Below are positions 1 to 9,302 of a stretch of DNA of 64,000 bases, one piece after another. Position 1 is the first letter of the stretch, and the number at the start of each line of letters is the position of its first letter. Position numbers and translations under genes: made by a program. This stretch comes from Prolixibacter denitrificans (GTDB taxonomy: Bacteria; Bacteroidota; Bacteroidia; Bacteroidales; Prolixibacteraceae), in NCBI RefSeq assembly GCF_003014495.1, contig NZ_PYGC01000004.1:352126-416125 (forward strand), read 5' to 3'. The notes under the pieces were generated by a model. The model saw nothing but the letters and a program-made list of their open reading frames with translations, was not told the DNA's origin and did no database searches.

Positions 1-1456
1 TCATGATATAACTATGCGCTGCATTATCTTCTACTACGTCTTCATAAACAAAAGGTTCCATGGTAGTTTGCGGACGGAAAGGCATTTGTCCCACTTTTTC
101 ACCATCGCGCCATATTTCATACCGATCGAGCGGTGACGCACCGGCATAAGCTGTTTGCCAGGTTAAAACCGCCTTTCTGGTACTTCCTTCAATCTGTTGC
201 TGAAGAGCCACTTCACGCGGAGCCGAAAGTGGCTTATGATTCATCTGGAAATAGTTAGTTTCACCATTTTTCACCACATTCGCCATCTTCTCAATCTTTT
301 CCCGATCGGATGCCGACAAGCTGTCCGGCTCGACCTGGGCAGAAGCCAGATTTTGCGTCAACTGACAATCGCGGTGCTCATCACTGATGTGACCAATTCC
401 GATAATGGCTGTGTGAATGCCGGGTGTTGTGAGCGAATACTGAACCAGCGGAGTGCTGGGCAGCGACGCACTTCCAACCGTTCGAACCACATGTTCCGGT
501 TTGTTCGACCAGGTGGCCGGCTTGGTATACATAGCACCATCGGCAAAAACCTTCATGGCAATCACACCCATATTTTTAGCGGCCGCCACCGGAATCACAT
601 TGTTTTGCATGTTGAAATTCAACTTATCGTTGGCATTGATAGCCACCAGCATACCGTCGAGCAGTTCGTATTTATCGCGCTGAATCATGGCCATCATCAA
701 AGCGGCATCATAGTGGCCGGAGAAACCGATGTGACGAATCAACCGCTCTTCTTTCGGGTTCAGCCCCGTGAGATTAGTTCCGTCACGTACATCACGCAGG
801 GCGGCTAATGCTCCAATCCGTTCTGCATTCGGGTCCGGATGATCCAGACCTTCATAAACCGCATCCAGCTCCTGCCAGGTCGACAAACTGTGAATCAACA
901 CCATATCGAGATAGGCACCTTTCGGATAGTTTCCTTTTCCATCGCCAAACATCTGCGAAAGCGAACGACGAACATCATCCAGTGTTTTGGAACCATCGGG
1001 ACCGTTGGTACCACTCCGGACCCCTTCCACATTATCGCCACCTTTGGCATAGCGAAGATGTGTTTTCGAGGTCAGGAATATATTCCGTCGGGCCCTTTCG
1101 CGGTATCCGGGCAAACCGGGAACCATATCCAGCTTGCGGAAAGCTTTTCCATAATTCATCTGACTTGGGCCATATACATTCGATGTATCGTAATAATTCA
1201 CGCCCAGTTTGTGTGCTTTCAGAATAATAGCGACCGGATCGACATCCGATGGCGTCCACTGAATGGATGCCTGACCGCCCAGACCGAGGGTGGTAACTTC
1301 AAAGCCCGTACGGCCAAATACCCGCTTCATCGGATTCTCGACAGCCAGACTGCCCCGACTGATATAGGGAATCATGGAAATACCGAAAGCGGCTGTTGCT
1401 GAAGTGCGGATAAAACGGCGGCGGGAAATGTTTTTAGTTGATTTTGCTGCCATCAT
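1..1456 (-). CDS. Tat-exported aldo/keto reductase (3' end outside window)
   Basis: Open frame on the minus strand starting at ATG 1456 (a second in-frame ATG follows at 1453) and running off the left edge, so at least 485 residues are present without a stop. Residues 11-17 (SRRRFIRT) followed by an alanine-rich stretch form a twin-arginine signal, pointing to export of a folded, cofactor-loaded enzyme. The aldo/keto reductase catalytic tetrad is visible: Asp in YYDTSNVYG, Tyr in NVYG, Lys in LTSKTH and His in VLIHS, which in the family support NADPH-dependent carbonyl reduction. The barrel ends near residue 400 and is followed by a C-terminal part with TWQTAYAG and RYEIWRDG, resembling a fibronectin-III-like fold, which ordinary reductases lack. 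The substrate cannot be read from the sequence. The gene stands alone, with 386 bases to the next gene. Confidence 0.85.
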   Translation of the reverse strand, partial: MMAAKSTKNISRRRFIRTSATAAFGISMIPYISRGSLAVENPMKRVFGRTGFEVTTLGLGGQASIQWTPSDVDPVAIILKAHKLGVNYYDTSNVYGPSQMNYGKAFRKLDMVPGLPGYRERARRNIFLTSKTHLRYAKGGDNVEGVRSGTNGPDGSKTLDDVRRSLSQMFGDGKGNYPKGAYLDMVLIHSLSTWQELDAVYEGLDHPDPNAERIGALAALRDVRDGTNLTGLNPKEERLIRHIGFSGHYDAALMMAMIQRDKYELLDGMLVAINANDKLNFNMQNNVIPVAAAKNMGVIAMKVFADGAMYTKPATWSNKPEHVVRTVGSASLPSTPLVQYSLTTPGIHTAIIGIGHISDEHRDCQLTQNLASAQVEPDSLSASDREKIEKMANVVKNGETNYFQMNHKPLSAPREVALQQQIEGSTRKAVLTWQTAYAGASPLDRYEIWRDGEKVGQMPFRPQTTMEPFVYEDVVEDNAAHSYIM

Positions 1457-1842
1457 AAACAAGTTTAAGGTGTTTTTGAACAATGTTAGTTAGTAGCTGC
1501 AAGAAAACTACATTTTTCAGGTCTTTGATAAGAAAATGTCAAAGACAAGGCTTTCGAAGTTTTTGAATTCAGGGAGTTTACTAATGGTAAATGACCGATT
1601 CAAAAACGAGAATAACGCAGTATCCGGCGTTTTCTTGCAAAGACTAGTTAAGCTACATTCCGGGAATTAGAGCCGTCCGAGTTCAGGCTGACAGGATAAG
1701 TCTCTTCATCATCATACCTCGGTTGCTCTCTTTTATTTCTCACCGGAGACTTCAACATGTATGAACAACAAAAACACAGGAAAGGTTTACCTTGTCCTTT
1801 GCTAATCAAGACAAAGCATAAAGAGCAATGCTACCAAAAGGA
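1457..1842. other. Intergenic stretch, nothing recognised
   Basis: 386 bases between the start of the reductase and the end of the dihydrouridine synthase, both on the minus strand. It should carry the reductase promoter, but I see no clear TAnnTTTG element, no RNA gene, no strong terminator hairpin and no convincing small open frame. Confidence 0.5.
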
Positions 1843-2853
1843 TCAGAGAAATTCAGCTACCGGGTGCTCTTCGAAATAACGATATACCTCGTCATAGTCT
1901 TTGGTTTCCATCAGTGCCGCCCGCATGTGTGACGCATTGGGAAAATGATTTAAGTAGATTTTATAGAAACGCTTCAGGATATTGAAGTTCTTCTTCCCGC
2001 CCCAGGTTTGCTCAAAAAGTCGGGTATGAAACAGGAGCATGTCCACCCGTTCGGAAGGTGTCGGTACTGTTCTTCCGGGTTGAAAAAACCAGGGATCATG
2101 AAAGATGCCACGTCCAATCATCACACCATCCACACCGGTTTGCGCTACACGATCCATTCCTTCCTGCCATGAATTCACATCTCCGTTTCCCAACACGGGA
2201 ATATTCACGTTCCGCTCGTTCCGTACCTGAACGGCTTTGGCTATTTCGTTCCAGTCGGCCTCGCCATCGGATTGTTGTTTTTGCGTACGGCCATGCAGGG
2301 TAAGAGCCGCCGGCCGGGTATCAAGCAATTGGTCGATCCAACGCTCCGTTTCATGCTGACGAATGCCGGTCCGGGTTTTGACACTCACCGGCAGATGCGT
2401 TCCTTCTTTGGTCGCCAACACAATCTCCTTCGCCAAATCGGGTTGGTCGATTAAGGCACTGCAGGCGCCCTGTTTCACAATATTCTTCACCGGGCAGCCC
2501 ATGTTGATGTCGAGACCATCGAAATCGTAGTTTTCGGTAATGAACTGCGCCATGTTGCAGTAAATCTCCGGCGTTTTCCCCCAAATCTGGGCCACCAGCT
2601 TGATGTTGAGCTTGCGCAGTAACTCCCGTTCCGATTCATTCACAATTAGTCGCTCGCCTACCCGTTCCCGTCCTACCGGATGGTTCAGGCCTTCAACAGA
2701 AGTAAATTCAGTGAAAATCACATGCAACTTCCCCGGATCAGTCATTCTCATCACCACTTCCCGAAAAACCGTTTCGGTCACATCCTCCATCGGAGCCAGG
2801 CAAAATACAGGCTCCTCAAACCGGGTCCAGAAATTCTCCACTACTTGCTGCAT
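1843..2853 (-). CDS. tRNA-dihydrouridine synthase
   Basis: 336-residue flavoprotein of the Dus family, which reduces specific uridines in the tRNA D-loop to dihydrouridine with FMN and NADPH. The N-terminal LAPMEDVT segment forms the FMN-binding start of the TIM barrel. The motif MGCPVKNIVKQGACSAL carries the catalytic cysteine in GCP. The tract SVKTRTG, the LHGRT motif and the GNGDV...GVMIGRG tract are the family's FMN/tRNA-binding signatures. Length is normal for the family. Which uridine is modified (DusA, B or C class) cannot be decided here, so no symbol is given. It is a single-gene unit with repeats lying upstream. Confidence 0.93.
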   Translation of the reverse strand: MQQVVENFWTRFEEPVFCLAPMEDVTETVFREVVMRMTDPGKLHVIFTEFTSVEGLNHPVGRERVGERLIVNESERELLRKLNIKLVAQIWGKTPEIYCNMAQFITENYDFDGLDINMGCPVKNIVKQGACSALIDQPDLAKEIVLATKEGTHLPVSVKTRTGIRQHETERWIDQLLDTRPAALTLHGRTQKQQSDGEADWNEIAKAVQVRNERNVNIPVLGNGDVNSWQEGMDRVAQTGVDGVMIGRGIFHDPWFFQPGRTVPTPSERVDMLLFHTRLFEQTWGGKKNFNILKRFYKIYLNHFPNASHMRAALMETKDYDEVYRYFEEHPVAEFL

Positions 2854-3007
2854 GTCTCGAAAAATTAAGAATCAATCTTAATAACGGAATGCAAAAATAA
2901 TCCATCCGCCCGAAACTGCAAATCGGAAGCGGGAACGAAGTGACAGGTTGGGCTGCGGTTAATATGGTTATTGGATTTCAGGTTTCATGTTACAGGTTGC
3001 GCTACGC

Positions 3008-3065
3008 GGTTACTGTGGTTACTGTGGTTCCTGTAGTTCCTGTAGTTACTATGGTTACTGTTGTT
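3008..3065. repeat. 9-bp tandem repeat, about six copies
   Basis: Six consecutive 9-base units of the form ggttactgt, with variants ggttcctgt, agttcctgt and agttactat, end at about 3061 and run into a partial copy. The copies differ at one to three positions. No gene spans it. Confidence 0.8.
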
Positions 3066-3137
3066 AGATTAGTTTTAAGTTTTAGGTGTTAAGTTTTAAG
3101 AAAGACGTTCGACGTTTATTATCATCACCGGCCAAAG

Positions 3138-3160
3138 CCCCTCTTTGTGTCAGAGAGGGG
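3138..3160. repeat. Short hairpin (7-bp stem)
   Basis: The arms cccctct and agagggg flank a 9-base loop and are followed by ttggggtgag. It lies between genes and is not followed by a T-run on either strand, so it is not a normal terminator. The string resembles dispersed intergenic repeats I have seen in other Bacteroidota, but only one copy is visible here. Confidence 0.5.
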
Positions 3161-3242
3161 TTGGGGTGAGTAGTTTTCGTGTTCCGGTTACAGGTTGAAT
3201 ATTAGTGTTAGGTGTTAAGTGTTAAGAAAAACCACGAAACGC

Positions 3243-3366
3243 CGTCATTGCGAGGAAGCGAAGCATGAGCGACCGTGGCAATCTCCCATTAGAGGCTGGA
3301 TTTCGCTTCGCTCAACCTTTACATCAACAGATTGCCGCGGCCTCCTTTGTCGGCCTCGCAATGACG
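3243..3366. repeat. Imperfect inverted-repeat element, copy 1
   Basis: The element starts with cgtcattgcgagg and ends with the exact reverse complement cctcgcaatgacg; inside, ggcaatct pairs with agattgcc. It is 124 bases long, intergenic and without coding capacity of its own. A related element with the same terminal motif lies at 18459-18606, so this is a dispersed, possibly mobile, miniature repeat. Confidence 0.75.
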
Positions 3367-3456
3367 TTCGGAATTTGACCCCGACGCAAGGTCGGGATTT
3401 CGCTTCGCTCAACTTTTCACTTTAACCTTTTTCTCTGCCTTCGCCTACTCTCAGTT

Positions 3457-3780
3457 TCAACTCCACTCTCCGTGCACGCGCAATTTCTCAAACTTCTCAT
3501 CAGCCAGCTCGATAACCCTTTTTTGTTCTTCTGGTCCTTTTACGCAGCTGTCAATCAGTTGTTGAAGTTGCTTACTTTGCTCTCCGATGCCGATGCCGGG
3601 ATCCAATTCTTCATTGGTCAACTCACGAATCATCCGCGCCACTTCAGCCGATGTCGATTCGTTCGCTTTCTTCATGTCCAGGTTCAAATAGTCAATCAAT
3701 GCATTGAAACCACAAAGAGTCCGATCCAAAGCATAGGGTTCTTCGTCAAATCGCTGTCCGTCTAATGGCATAATGGGCAT
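3457..3780 (-). CDS. Hypothetical protein, 107 aa
   Basis: I do not recognise this family. The frame encodes 107 residues, soluble, acidic and mostly helical in character (many Glu, Lys, Leu; tract IRELTNEELDPGIGIGEQ), with no signal peptide or membrane segment. The start at 3780 is supported by an upstream purine-rich tract (aaaaaagga) at ribosome-binding distance; Met4 is an alternative. It sits alone, divergent from the cytochrome cluster that starts at 4009. No function is proposed. Confidence 0.6.
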   Translation of the reverse strand: MPIMPLDGQRFDEEPYALDRTLCGFNALIDYLNLDMKKANESTSAEVARMIRELTNEELDPGIGIGEQSKQLQQLIDSCVKGPEEQKRVIELADEKFEKLRVHGEWS

Positions 3781-4008
3781 AATGGTCCTTTTTTAAGTTC
3801 TACCCGAAAATTTACTAAATAAGGGTAAGGATGACAAATGGAATTTACCCTCCGAAAATGAAACTTATCAATCAGACTATTTCATCACTGAAACCTTAAT
3901 CCCCTATCTGAAAGCATTATAAATCACATCCAACATTTCCTATTTTGAATAACTCCAACTATTTTCACAACATCCATTCATTTTAATAAATGACTATGTG
4001 CATGTGAA

Positions 4009-7000
4009 ATGAGTGGTTCCCCCACTAAAACCAGACTTATGAAGAAGGCAGGAAATCTCCTTTTCTCCATGGCTACAGCCGTCATCCTTATGACGGTTTT
4101 CGCTGTTGCTATTGCATGGGCCACTTTTATTGAGCGCGATTATGGAACGGCTACGGCACATAAACTGGTGTACAACGCCGTTTGGTTTCAAATCGTTTTG
4201 TGACTGGTCGCCGTCAACATCTCCGGCAACGTAGTCAAATACAAGCTGGTCAACCGGAAAAAATGGACCATCCTGCTGTTTCACATCGCCTTTCTCTTCA
4301 TCCTGGCCGGAGGAGCCACTACCAGCTATTTCGGCTACGAAGGAATGATGCACATCCGTGAAGGGGCGTCCTCCAACCAGCTGCAACTGAATGAGACCTA
4401 CCTCACCCTGCAAGCCGATTACATGGGCGTAAAAAAATCGGTATCCAAAGCCATTAGTCTGACGCCGCGGGGTAACAATCAGTACACTGAATCACTGGAA
4501 ATTGGCGGCATCAAAGTCCGGATAGAAACCGAGCTGTACATTCCCAATGCCGCCGAAAAACTGGTGCCCACGACGAATGGCATTCCCGGCATATCCCTCT
4601 TCATCATGGACAACCGCAAAGGCGGACACGAGAGTGAGCTGTTGCAGGGAGAAGAAACTACCGTCGAAAACCAAACCTACTCGTTCCATTCCGGACGACC
4701 GGGTAACATCACGTTCAGTACCCAAAACAATCAACCGGCATTCACCAGTACTGATACGGTGCTAATGACCGGTATGATGACCCGGGACACGACCGTACTG
4801 CTGCCCGGCATCCTGCATCTGGCGAAGGAAAAGACCATCTATCGCATGGGCGGACAAGTGTTCGTTATCAAATCATTTCTTCCTTCGGCACAAAAAAGCA
4901 TGACCAGCGTAGCCGAAAATAACAGCGGCATGCAGGGACTGGTGGTTTCCCTTTCAACCGACAACCAAACGAAAAGGCTCAACCTGCTGAATCGTGACGG
5001 TGAAGCCGTTCCGGTACAAACACAACTGGGCGACCTTAACCTCACGGCTTCTTTCGGAGCCAAATCCGTGGAGCTGCCATTCTCGATTAAGCTGAATGAT
5101 TTCATCCTGGAACGTTATCCCGGTTCACAAAGCCCATCTTCTTATGCCAGCGAGGTAACGGTTCTGAATTCCGACGGTTCGTCGTTTCCCTACCGCATTT
5201 TCATGAATCACATCCTGAAATACAAAGGCTACCGCTTTTTCCAGGCCTCCTACGACCGTGATGAGCGGGGCACCATTCTTTCCGTCAGTCACGACTATTG
5301 GGGAACATTTTTCACTTACCTGGGCTACCTGCTCATGGGCATCGGGATGGTCCTATCGCTGATGAACCGGAACAGTCGCGTGCGTACCCTTATCCGGCAA
5401 GGCGCCGAAATCAGGAAGCTCAAGCGCAGCTCATTGGGGCTCATCACCGTTTTTGTGCTGTTGACTTCTGCTTTACCAACCTCACTCAACGCACAAACCC
5501 TTTCCGGTAGCAAAGCGCAACACATCAAAGAACTCAACTTGTTGCTGGTACAAAACCGCAACGGACGTGTCGAACCATTTTCGACTATCTCTTCCGCGCT
5601 AATGCGAAAGATTCATAAAAGTGAGAGCTACCGCGACATGTCTTCCACGGAAGTGATACTGGGCATGCTCTCCAATCCGGCACAATGGCAACAGGAAAGA
5701 TTCATTAAGGTCTACAACAAAGAACTGGCTTCGCAACTGGGAAGCTCAGGCGAATACATCAGCTTTCAGCAGTTGTTTGAAAACGGCCGGTACAAGTTGC
5801 GGGAACTCGCCAACAATGCCTACCACAAAGAGCCCGGCCAGCGGAACCAGTTCGACAAGGAAGTCATCAACCTCGACGAACGGGTGAATATTTGCTACCA
5901 GCTGTTCAATCACTCCTTTTTAAAGCTCTTCCCCTTGCCGGGAAATCATGGCGATAGCTGGGTAACCGAACAGACGCTGAAGCAAATCGGAAGCAACGAA
6001 CATACGACCGAACCGCTGACGATTTACACCAACTATCTGCAAGCGGTACAGCAGGCGCAAACCAATGGTAACTGGAGACAACCCGACCAATTACTCCTGG
6101 CCCTGAAACAATATCAGCTGACCAATGGTGGAAGCATCATTCCATCCCAATCGAAAATCAGGATGGAGAATTTTTACAACCGGGCCAACCTCTTTGGAAA
6201 ACTGGCAATCGTTTACGCCCTGCTCGGCTCGCTGCTGCTCATCATTCAACTCGTTATCTTCTTCCGCCCGCAAATGAAAACAAGCCGCATTAACCTGACC
6301 GGCATGGTGCTTTCGATGCTCATCTTCATCTTCGCCGTCTACACTTTCGGTTTGATTTTGCGTTGGTACATCTCGGGGCATGCCCCCTGGAGCAACGGCT
6401 ACGAAACCATGATTTTCGTGGGCTGGGCAACAGCCCTCGCCGGACTGTTCCTGGCACGCCAGTCGGGCATCACCTTAGCCGTCACCAACCTGTTGGCCGG
6501 TATCATGCTGCTGGTAGCGGGAATGAGCTGGCTCAACCCGGAAATTACACCGCTGGTTCCGGTACTGAAATCCTACTGGCTGATTGTTCATGTGGCCGTA
6601 ATTACCTCCAGCTACGGTTTCCTCTCCATCGGCGCACTGCTGGGATTCCTGAACCTGTTCCTTATTATCATCCGAAATCAGAAGAATAATCAACGATTGA
6701 GCCTGCACATCCGTGAAATCACGGTAGTGAACGAGATTACCTTGATTGTTGGAGTGATTCTGCTCACAGCCGGTTCGTTTCTGGGCGGAATCTGGGCTAA
6801 CGAATCGTGGGGACGTTACTGGGGCTGGGACCCGAAAGAAACCTGGTCGCTGGTCACCGTCCTGGTCTATGCCGTGGTGTTACACTTGCGGAAAATTCCG
6901 GGAATGAAGAACAACGCGATATTCAACGGTCTGTCGGTATTGAGTTTTGGCTCCGTACTGATGACGTTTGTCGGAGTGAACTACTACCTGTCCGGACTGC

Positions 7001-7131
7001 ATTCGTACGCACAGGGAGAAGCACCGCCGGTTCCCAACGCCGTATACATCACCGTTGTTGTCATCCTGGGGATGATGGTAGCTGCTTACGTGAAGGAAAA
7101 GAATTCGCCCTTAACCCGATTGAGTGAGTAA
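4009..7131 (+). pseudogene. Fused ResB-CcsA cytochrome c biogenesis protein, interrupted by in-frame TGA
   Basis: One frame of 1041 codons broken only by TGA at 4201-4203; the codons between it and the ATG at 4345 are all open and in frame. The 64 residues before the stop (first transmembrane helix, FIERDYGTATA, VYNAVWF) and those after it (NISGNVVKYK, LLFHIAFLFILAGG, YEGMMHIREG) are consecutive parts of a ResB/Ccs1 domain. The C-terminal third is CcsA: GHAPWSNGYE, a His in HVAVITSSYG, and the haem-handling WWD motif WGRYWGWDPKETW. System II fusions of this kind move haem to the outside and attach it to CxxCH motifs, fitting the multihaem cytochromes downstream. An intact part could be made from 4345 (928 aa), but it would lack the first helices. 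Met at 4039 is an alternative start. The stop may be a real mutation or a base error. Confidence 0.88.
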
Positions 7132-7146
7132 CTAAAAAACGAATTT

Positions 7147-7950
7147 ATGTCGCCAAAAGCACACAAAGTATACATCGGAACATTTGTCGTCATCGTAGTG
7201 GTCATCACCGCGGCACTGACCATCGTGGGCTATTCCTACTACACCACACCCATCGTCGACCGGTTCCATCACCCCGACTATAACCTACTGAAACCAAGTG
7301 GCATTCTGGGACACGGATACGGTATTGTGGGCACCTTGCTCATCATCGCCGGCATAGCAACCTACATGATGCGCAAACGGATGCGGATGTTCTCGCGGTG
7401 GGGACGTTTGAAACATTGGCTTGAATTTCATATCTTTCTGTGCACTCTCGGAGCCATTCTGATTCTATTCCACACTTCCTTCAAGTTCGGAGGCATTGTT
7501 TCCGCCAGTTTCTGGAGCATGGTCGCCGTTGTCATCAGTGGTGTCATCGGACGGTACATCTATATCCAAATCCCACATACCATCGAAGGTCGCGAAATGA
7601 ACCTGCATGAAGTACACTCCTTGCAGGAGGGAATCGAACGCAAGCTCCGGACCGATTACGGCGTGGAGGAACAGGTTTTCGCATCATTGAAGGAAAACCG
7701 GCGTGCTGCCATCCGGTTGCTGAAAAAAGAGTCGCGAAAAAAAGGAATGCGTGGAAAAGAGATGCGCAAAGCCATCAGGTTACTGAAAACAGAGGATAAA
7801 CTGACCGGCCGGATCAAACGGCTGGAAAAGATGCAAAACCTGTTCCGGTACTGGCACATTGCACACCAGCCTTTTGCGCTGATCATGCTGATTATTATGG
7901 TTATTCACGTAACCGTCACGATATTATTCGGATACCGATGGATTTTTTAG
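7147..7950 (+). CDS. Cytochrome-b-like integral membrane protein
   Basis: 267 residues with about five membrane segments (roughly 9-30, 55-73, 93-110, 118-138, 241-262) and a basic, helical, probably cytoplasmic insert at 150-235. Histidines sit in or next to the helices: H56, H90, H95, H109, H237, H240 and H254. Such pairs could bind two b haems, as in quinol-oxidising membrane cytochromes. That role is inferred; I do not recognise the exact family. It begins 15 bases after the cytochrome-assembly gene and its last 13 bases overlap the start of the oxidoreductase gene, which suggests translational coupling. In the proposed conduit it would pass electrons between the quinone pool or the flavoprotein and periplasmic haems. 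Confidence 0.72.
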   Translation: MSPKAHKVYIGTFVVIVVVITAALTIVGYSYYTTPIVDRFHHPDYNLLKPSGILGHGYGIVGTLLIIAGIATYMMRKRMRMFSRWGRLKHWLEFHIFLCTLGAILILFHTSFKFGGIVSASFWSMVAVVISGVIGRYIYIQIPHTIEGREMNLHEVHSLQEGIERKLRTDYGVEEQVFASLKENRRAAIRLLKKESRKKGMRGKEMRKAIRLLKTEDKLTGRIKRLEKMQNLFRYWHIAHQPFALIMLIIMVIHVTVTILFGYRWIF

Positions 7951-9284
7951 TGGCAGACATATGGTTAGAGAAACTGATGATTTATGGCGGGGTTTTCCTC
8001 ATCATTGCCATTGTCTTGGGCATCTATTTACTGAAGCTGAGGCGGGAAACACGGCGTGCCGAATCAAAAATTGCGCTGGCAAAGAAAAGCGGCTTGTATG
8101 AGCCGGTTTCGTTGCATCCCGTCATTCACGTCAATAATTGCATCAAAAGTGGTGCATGCGTTAAGGCCTGTCCCGAAACCGATGTCCTGGGCATCCGGTC
8201 GGGCCGCGGAACCGTCATCAACGCCTCACACTGCATAGGTCACGGAGCTTGTTTCCATGCCTGCCCGGTGGAAGCTATCACCCTGAACATCGGAACGGAA
8301 ACGCGCGGCGTGGACCTTCCCCATGTGAGCCAAACCTTCGAAACCAACGTGAAAGGGATTTTCATCGCCGGCGAACTGGGTGGCATGGGATTGATTAAAA
8401 ACGCGGTAGAACAGGGACGACAGGCCATCGACAACATGGTCCGTCACCTGCCGAAAAAGCACGATGCCACGTACGATCTCATCATTATTGGTGCCGGTCC
8501 GGCCGGAATATCTGCTTCGCTGACCGCCAGGAAACACCAGCTGAATTTCGTTACGCTTGACCAGGACACGCTCGGAGGAGCCGTTTTCACCTATCCTCGT
8601 GCTAAAGTCGTGATGACAGCGCCGATGGATCTGCCCCTTCACGGAAAGGTAAAACTGTCGAATACCTCGAAAGCTGAACTGCTGAACCTTTGGACTTCCG
8701 TTTTAAATAAAAACAATATTCCGATCCGGGAAACCACAAAAGTAGAAAGCATCGAAAAGGAAGGTGACCACTTCAAAGTAACAACTTCGCAAAACGAAAG
8801 CCTGACAGCTGCCCGGATACTGCTGTCCATCGGACGCCGGGGAACTCCGCGAAAGCTGGGTATTCCCGGAGAGAACTTGCCAAAAGTACGTTACCGGTTG
8901 CTCGACCCCGAAATCATACAAAACCAACAGATAATCGTTGTGGGTGGAGGTGACTCAGCTGTCGAATCGGCCATGATGCTGGCCGAGCAAAATGAAGTAA
9001 CTTTATCATACCGCAGCGGAAGCTTCAACCGGATAAAGCCGGGAAATGCAACCAAACTGGAAGCAGCTGTTGCCGAACAAAAACTGACCGTCAAGTATCA
9101 TACGAATGTAACGGAGATTCAAGCGGAGCAAATCATCCTCAGGAATAGTGAAACCAACGAGGAGGAGATCATTCCAAACGATCTTATTTACATTTTCGCC
9201 GGGGGTGAACTGCCCACGGAATTTTTAAAGAAAACCGGTATTACCATCACCCGCAAATTCGGTGATGTGATGATGAAACACTAA
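7938..9284 (+). CDS. Membrane-anchored Fe-S/FAD pyridine nucleotide oxidoreductase, permuted
   Basis: 448 residues. A membrane anchor (about 14-33) is followed by a ferredoxin-like region with two motifs, C68-x5-C74-x3-C78-P and C99-x5-C105-x3-C109-P. In both, the second cysteine of the usual CxxCxxCxxxCP is replaced (Ser71, His102). Next comes [16 protein letters not shown] (137-151), which in thioredoxin-reductase-like flavoproteins is the C-terminal FAD motif, then the normal N-terminal GAGPAG (185-190) and the NAD(P)-binding GGGDS (336-340). The domain order is thus circularly permuted. No CxxC redox disulphide is present, so it is not a thioredoxin reductase. It probably moves electrons between NAD(P)H, flavin, Fe-S centres and the neighbouring membrane cytochrome; the direction is unknown. 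Confidence 0.8.
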   Translation: MDFLVADIWLEKLMIYGGVFLIIAIVLGIYLLKLRRETRRAESKIALAKKSGLYEPVSLHPVIHVNNCIKSGACVKACPETDVLGIRSGRGTVINASHCIGHGACFHACPVEAITLNIGTETRGVDLPHVSQTFETNVKGIFIAGELGGMGLIKNAVEQGRQAIDNMVRHLPKKHDATYDLIIIGAGPAGISASLTARKHQLNFVTLDQDTLGGAVFTYPRAKVVMTAPMDLPLHGKVKLSNTSKAELLNLWTSVLNKNNIPIRETTKVESIEKEGDHFKVTTSQNESLTAARILLSIGRRGTPRKLGIPGENLPKVRYRLLDPEIIQNQQIIVVGGGDSAVESAMMLAEQNEVTLSYRSGSFNRIKPGNATKLEAAVAEQKLTVKYHTNVTEIQAEQIILRNSETNEEEIIPNDLIYIFAGGELPTEFLKKTGITITRKFGDVMMKH

Positions 9285-9302
9285 CAACCTGATAAAGCCC
9301 AT

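Larger units (their letters stand above)
2854..3456. other. Repeat-rich gene-free spacer
   Basis: About 600 bases without a credible gene. It contains a 9-bp tandem repeat, a C/G-rich hairpin at 3138-3160, a long imperfect inverted repeat at 3243-3366 and a 6-bp-stem hairpin near 3390-3406. A 16-base string tttcgcttcgctcaac occurs twice, around 3300 and 3400. Short open frames here arise from the repeat and are not taken as genes. Confidence 0.7.

Noticed and set aside
197..808. Long plus-strand frame antisense to the aldo/keto reductase
   Set aside because: It mirrors the real minus-strand gene; the catalytic tetrad and Tat signal are on the minus strand.
3219..3425. Open frame of 68 codons in the repeat-rich spacer
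   Set aside because: It is made of the inverted-repeat element and its flanking repeats, with no protein-like composition.
4201..4240. Possible selenocysteine codon with a SECIS hairpin after the TGA at 4201
   Set aside because: The residue lies in a membrane helix of ResB where no Sec is expected, and no convincing bacterial SECIS hairpin is visible just downstream.
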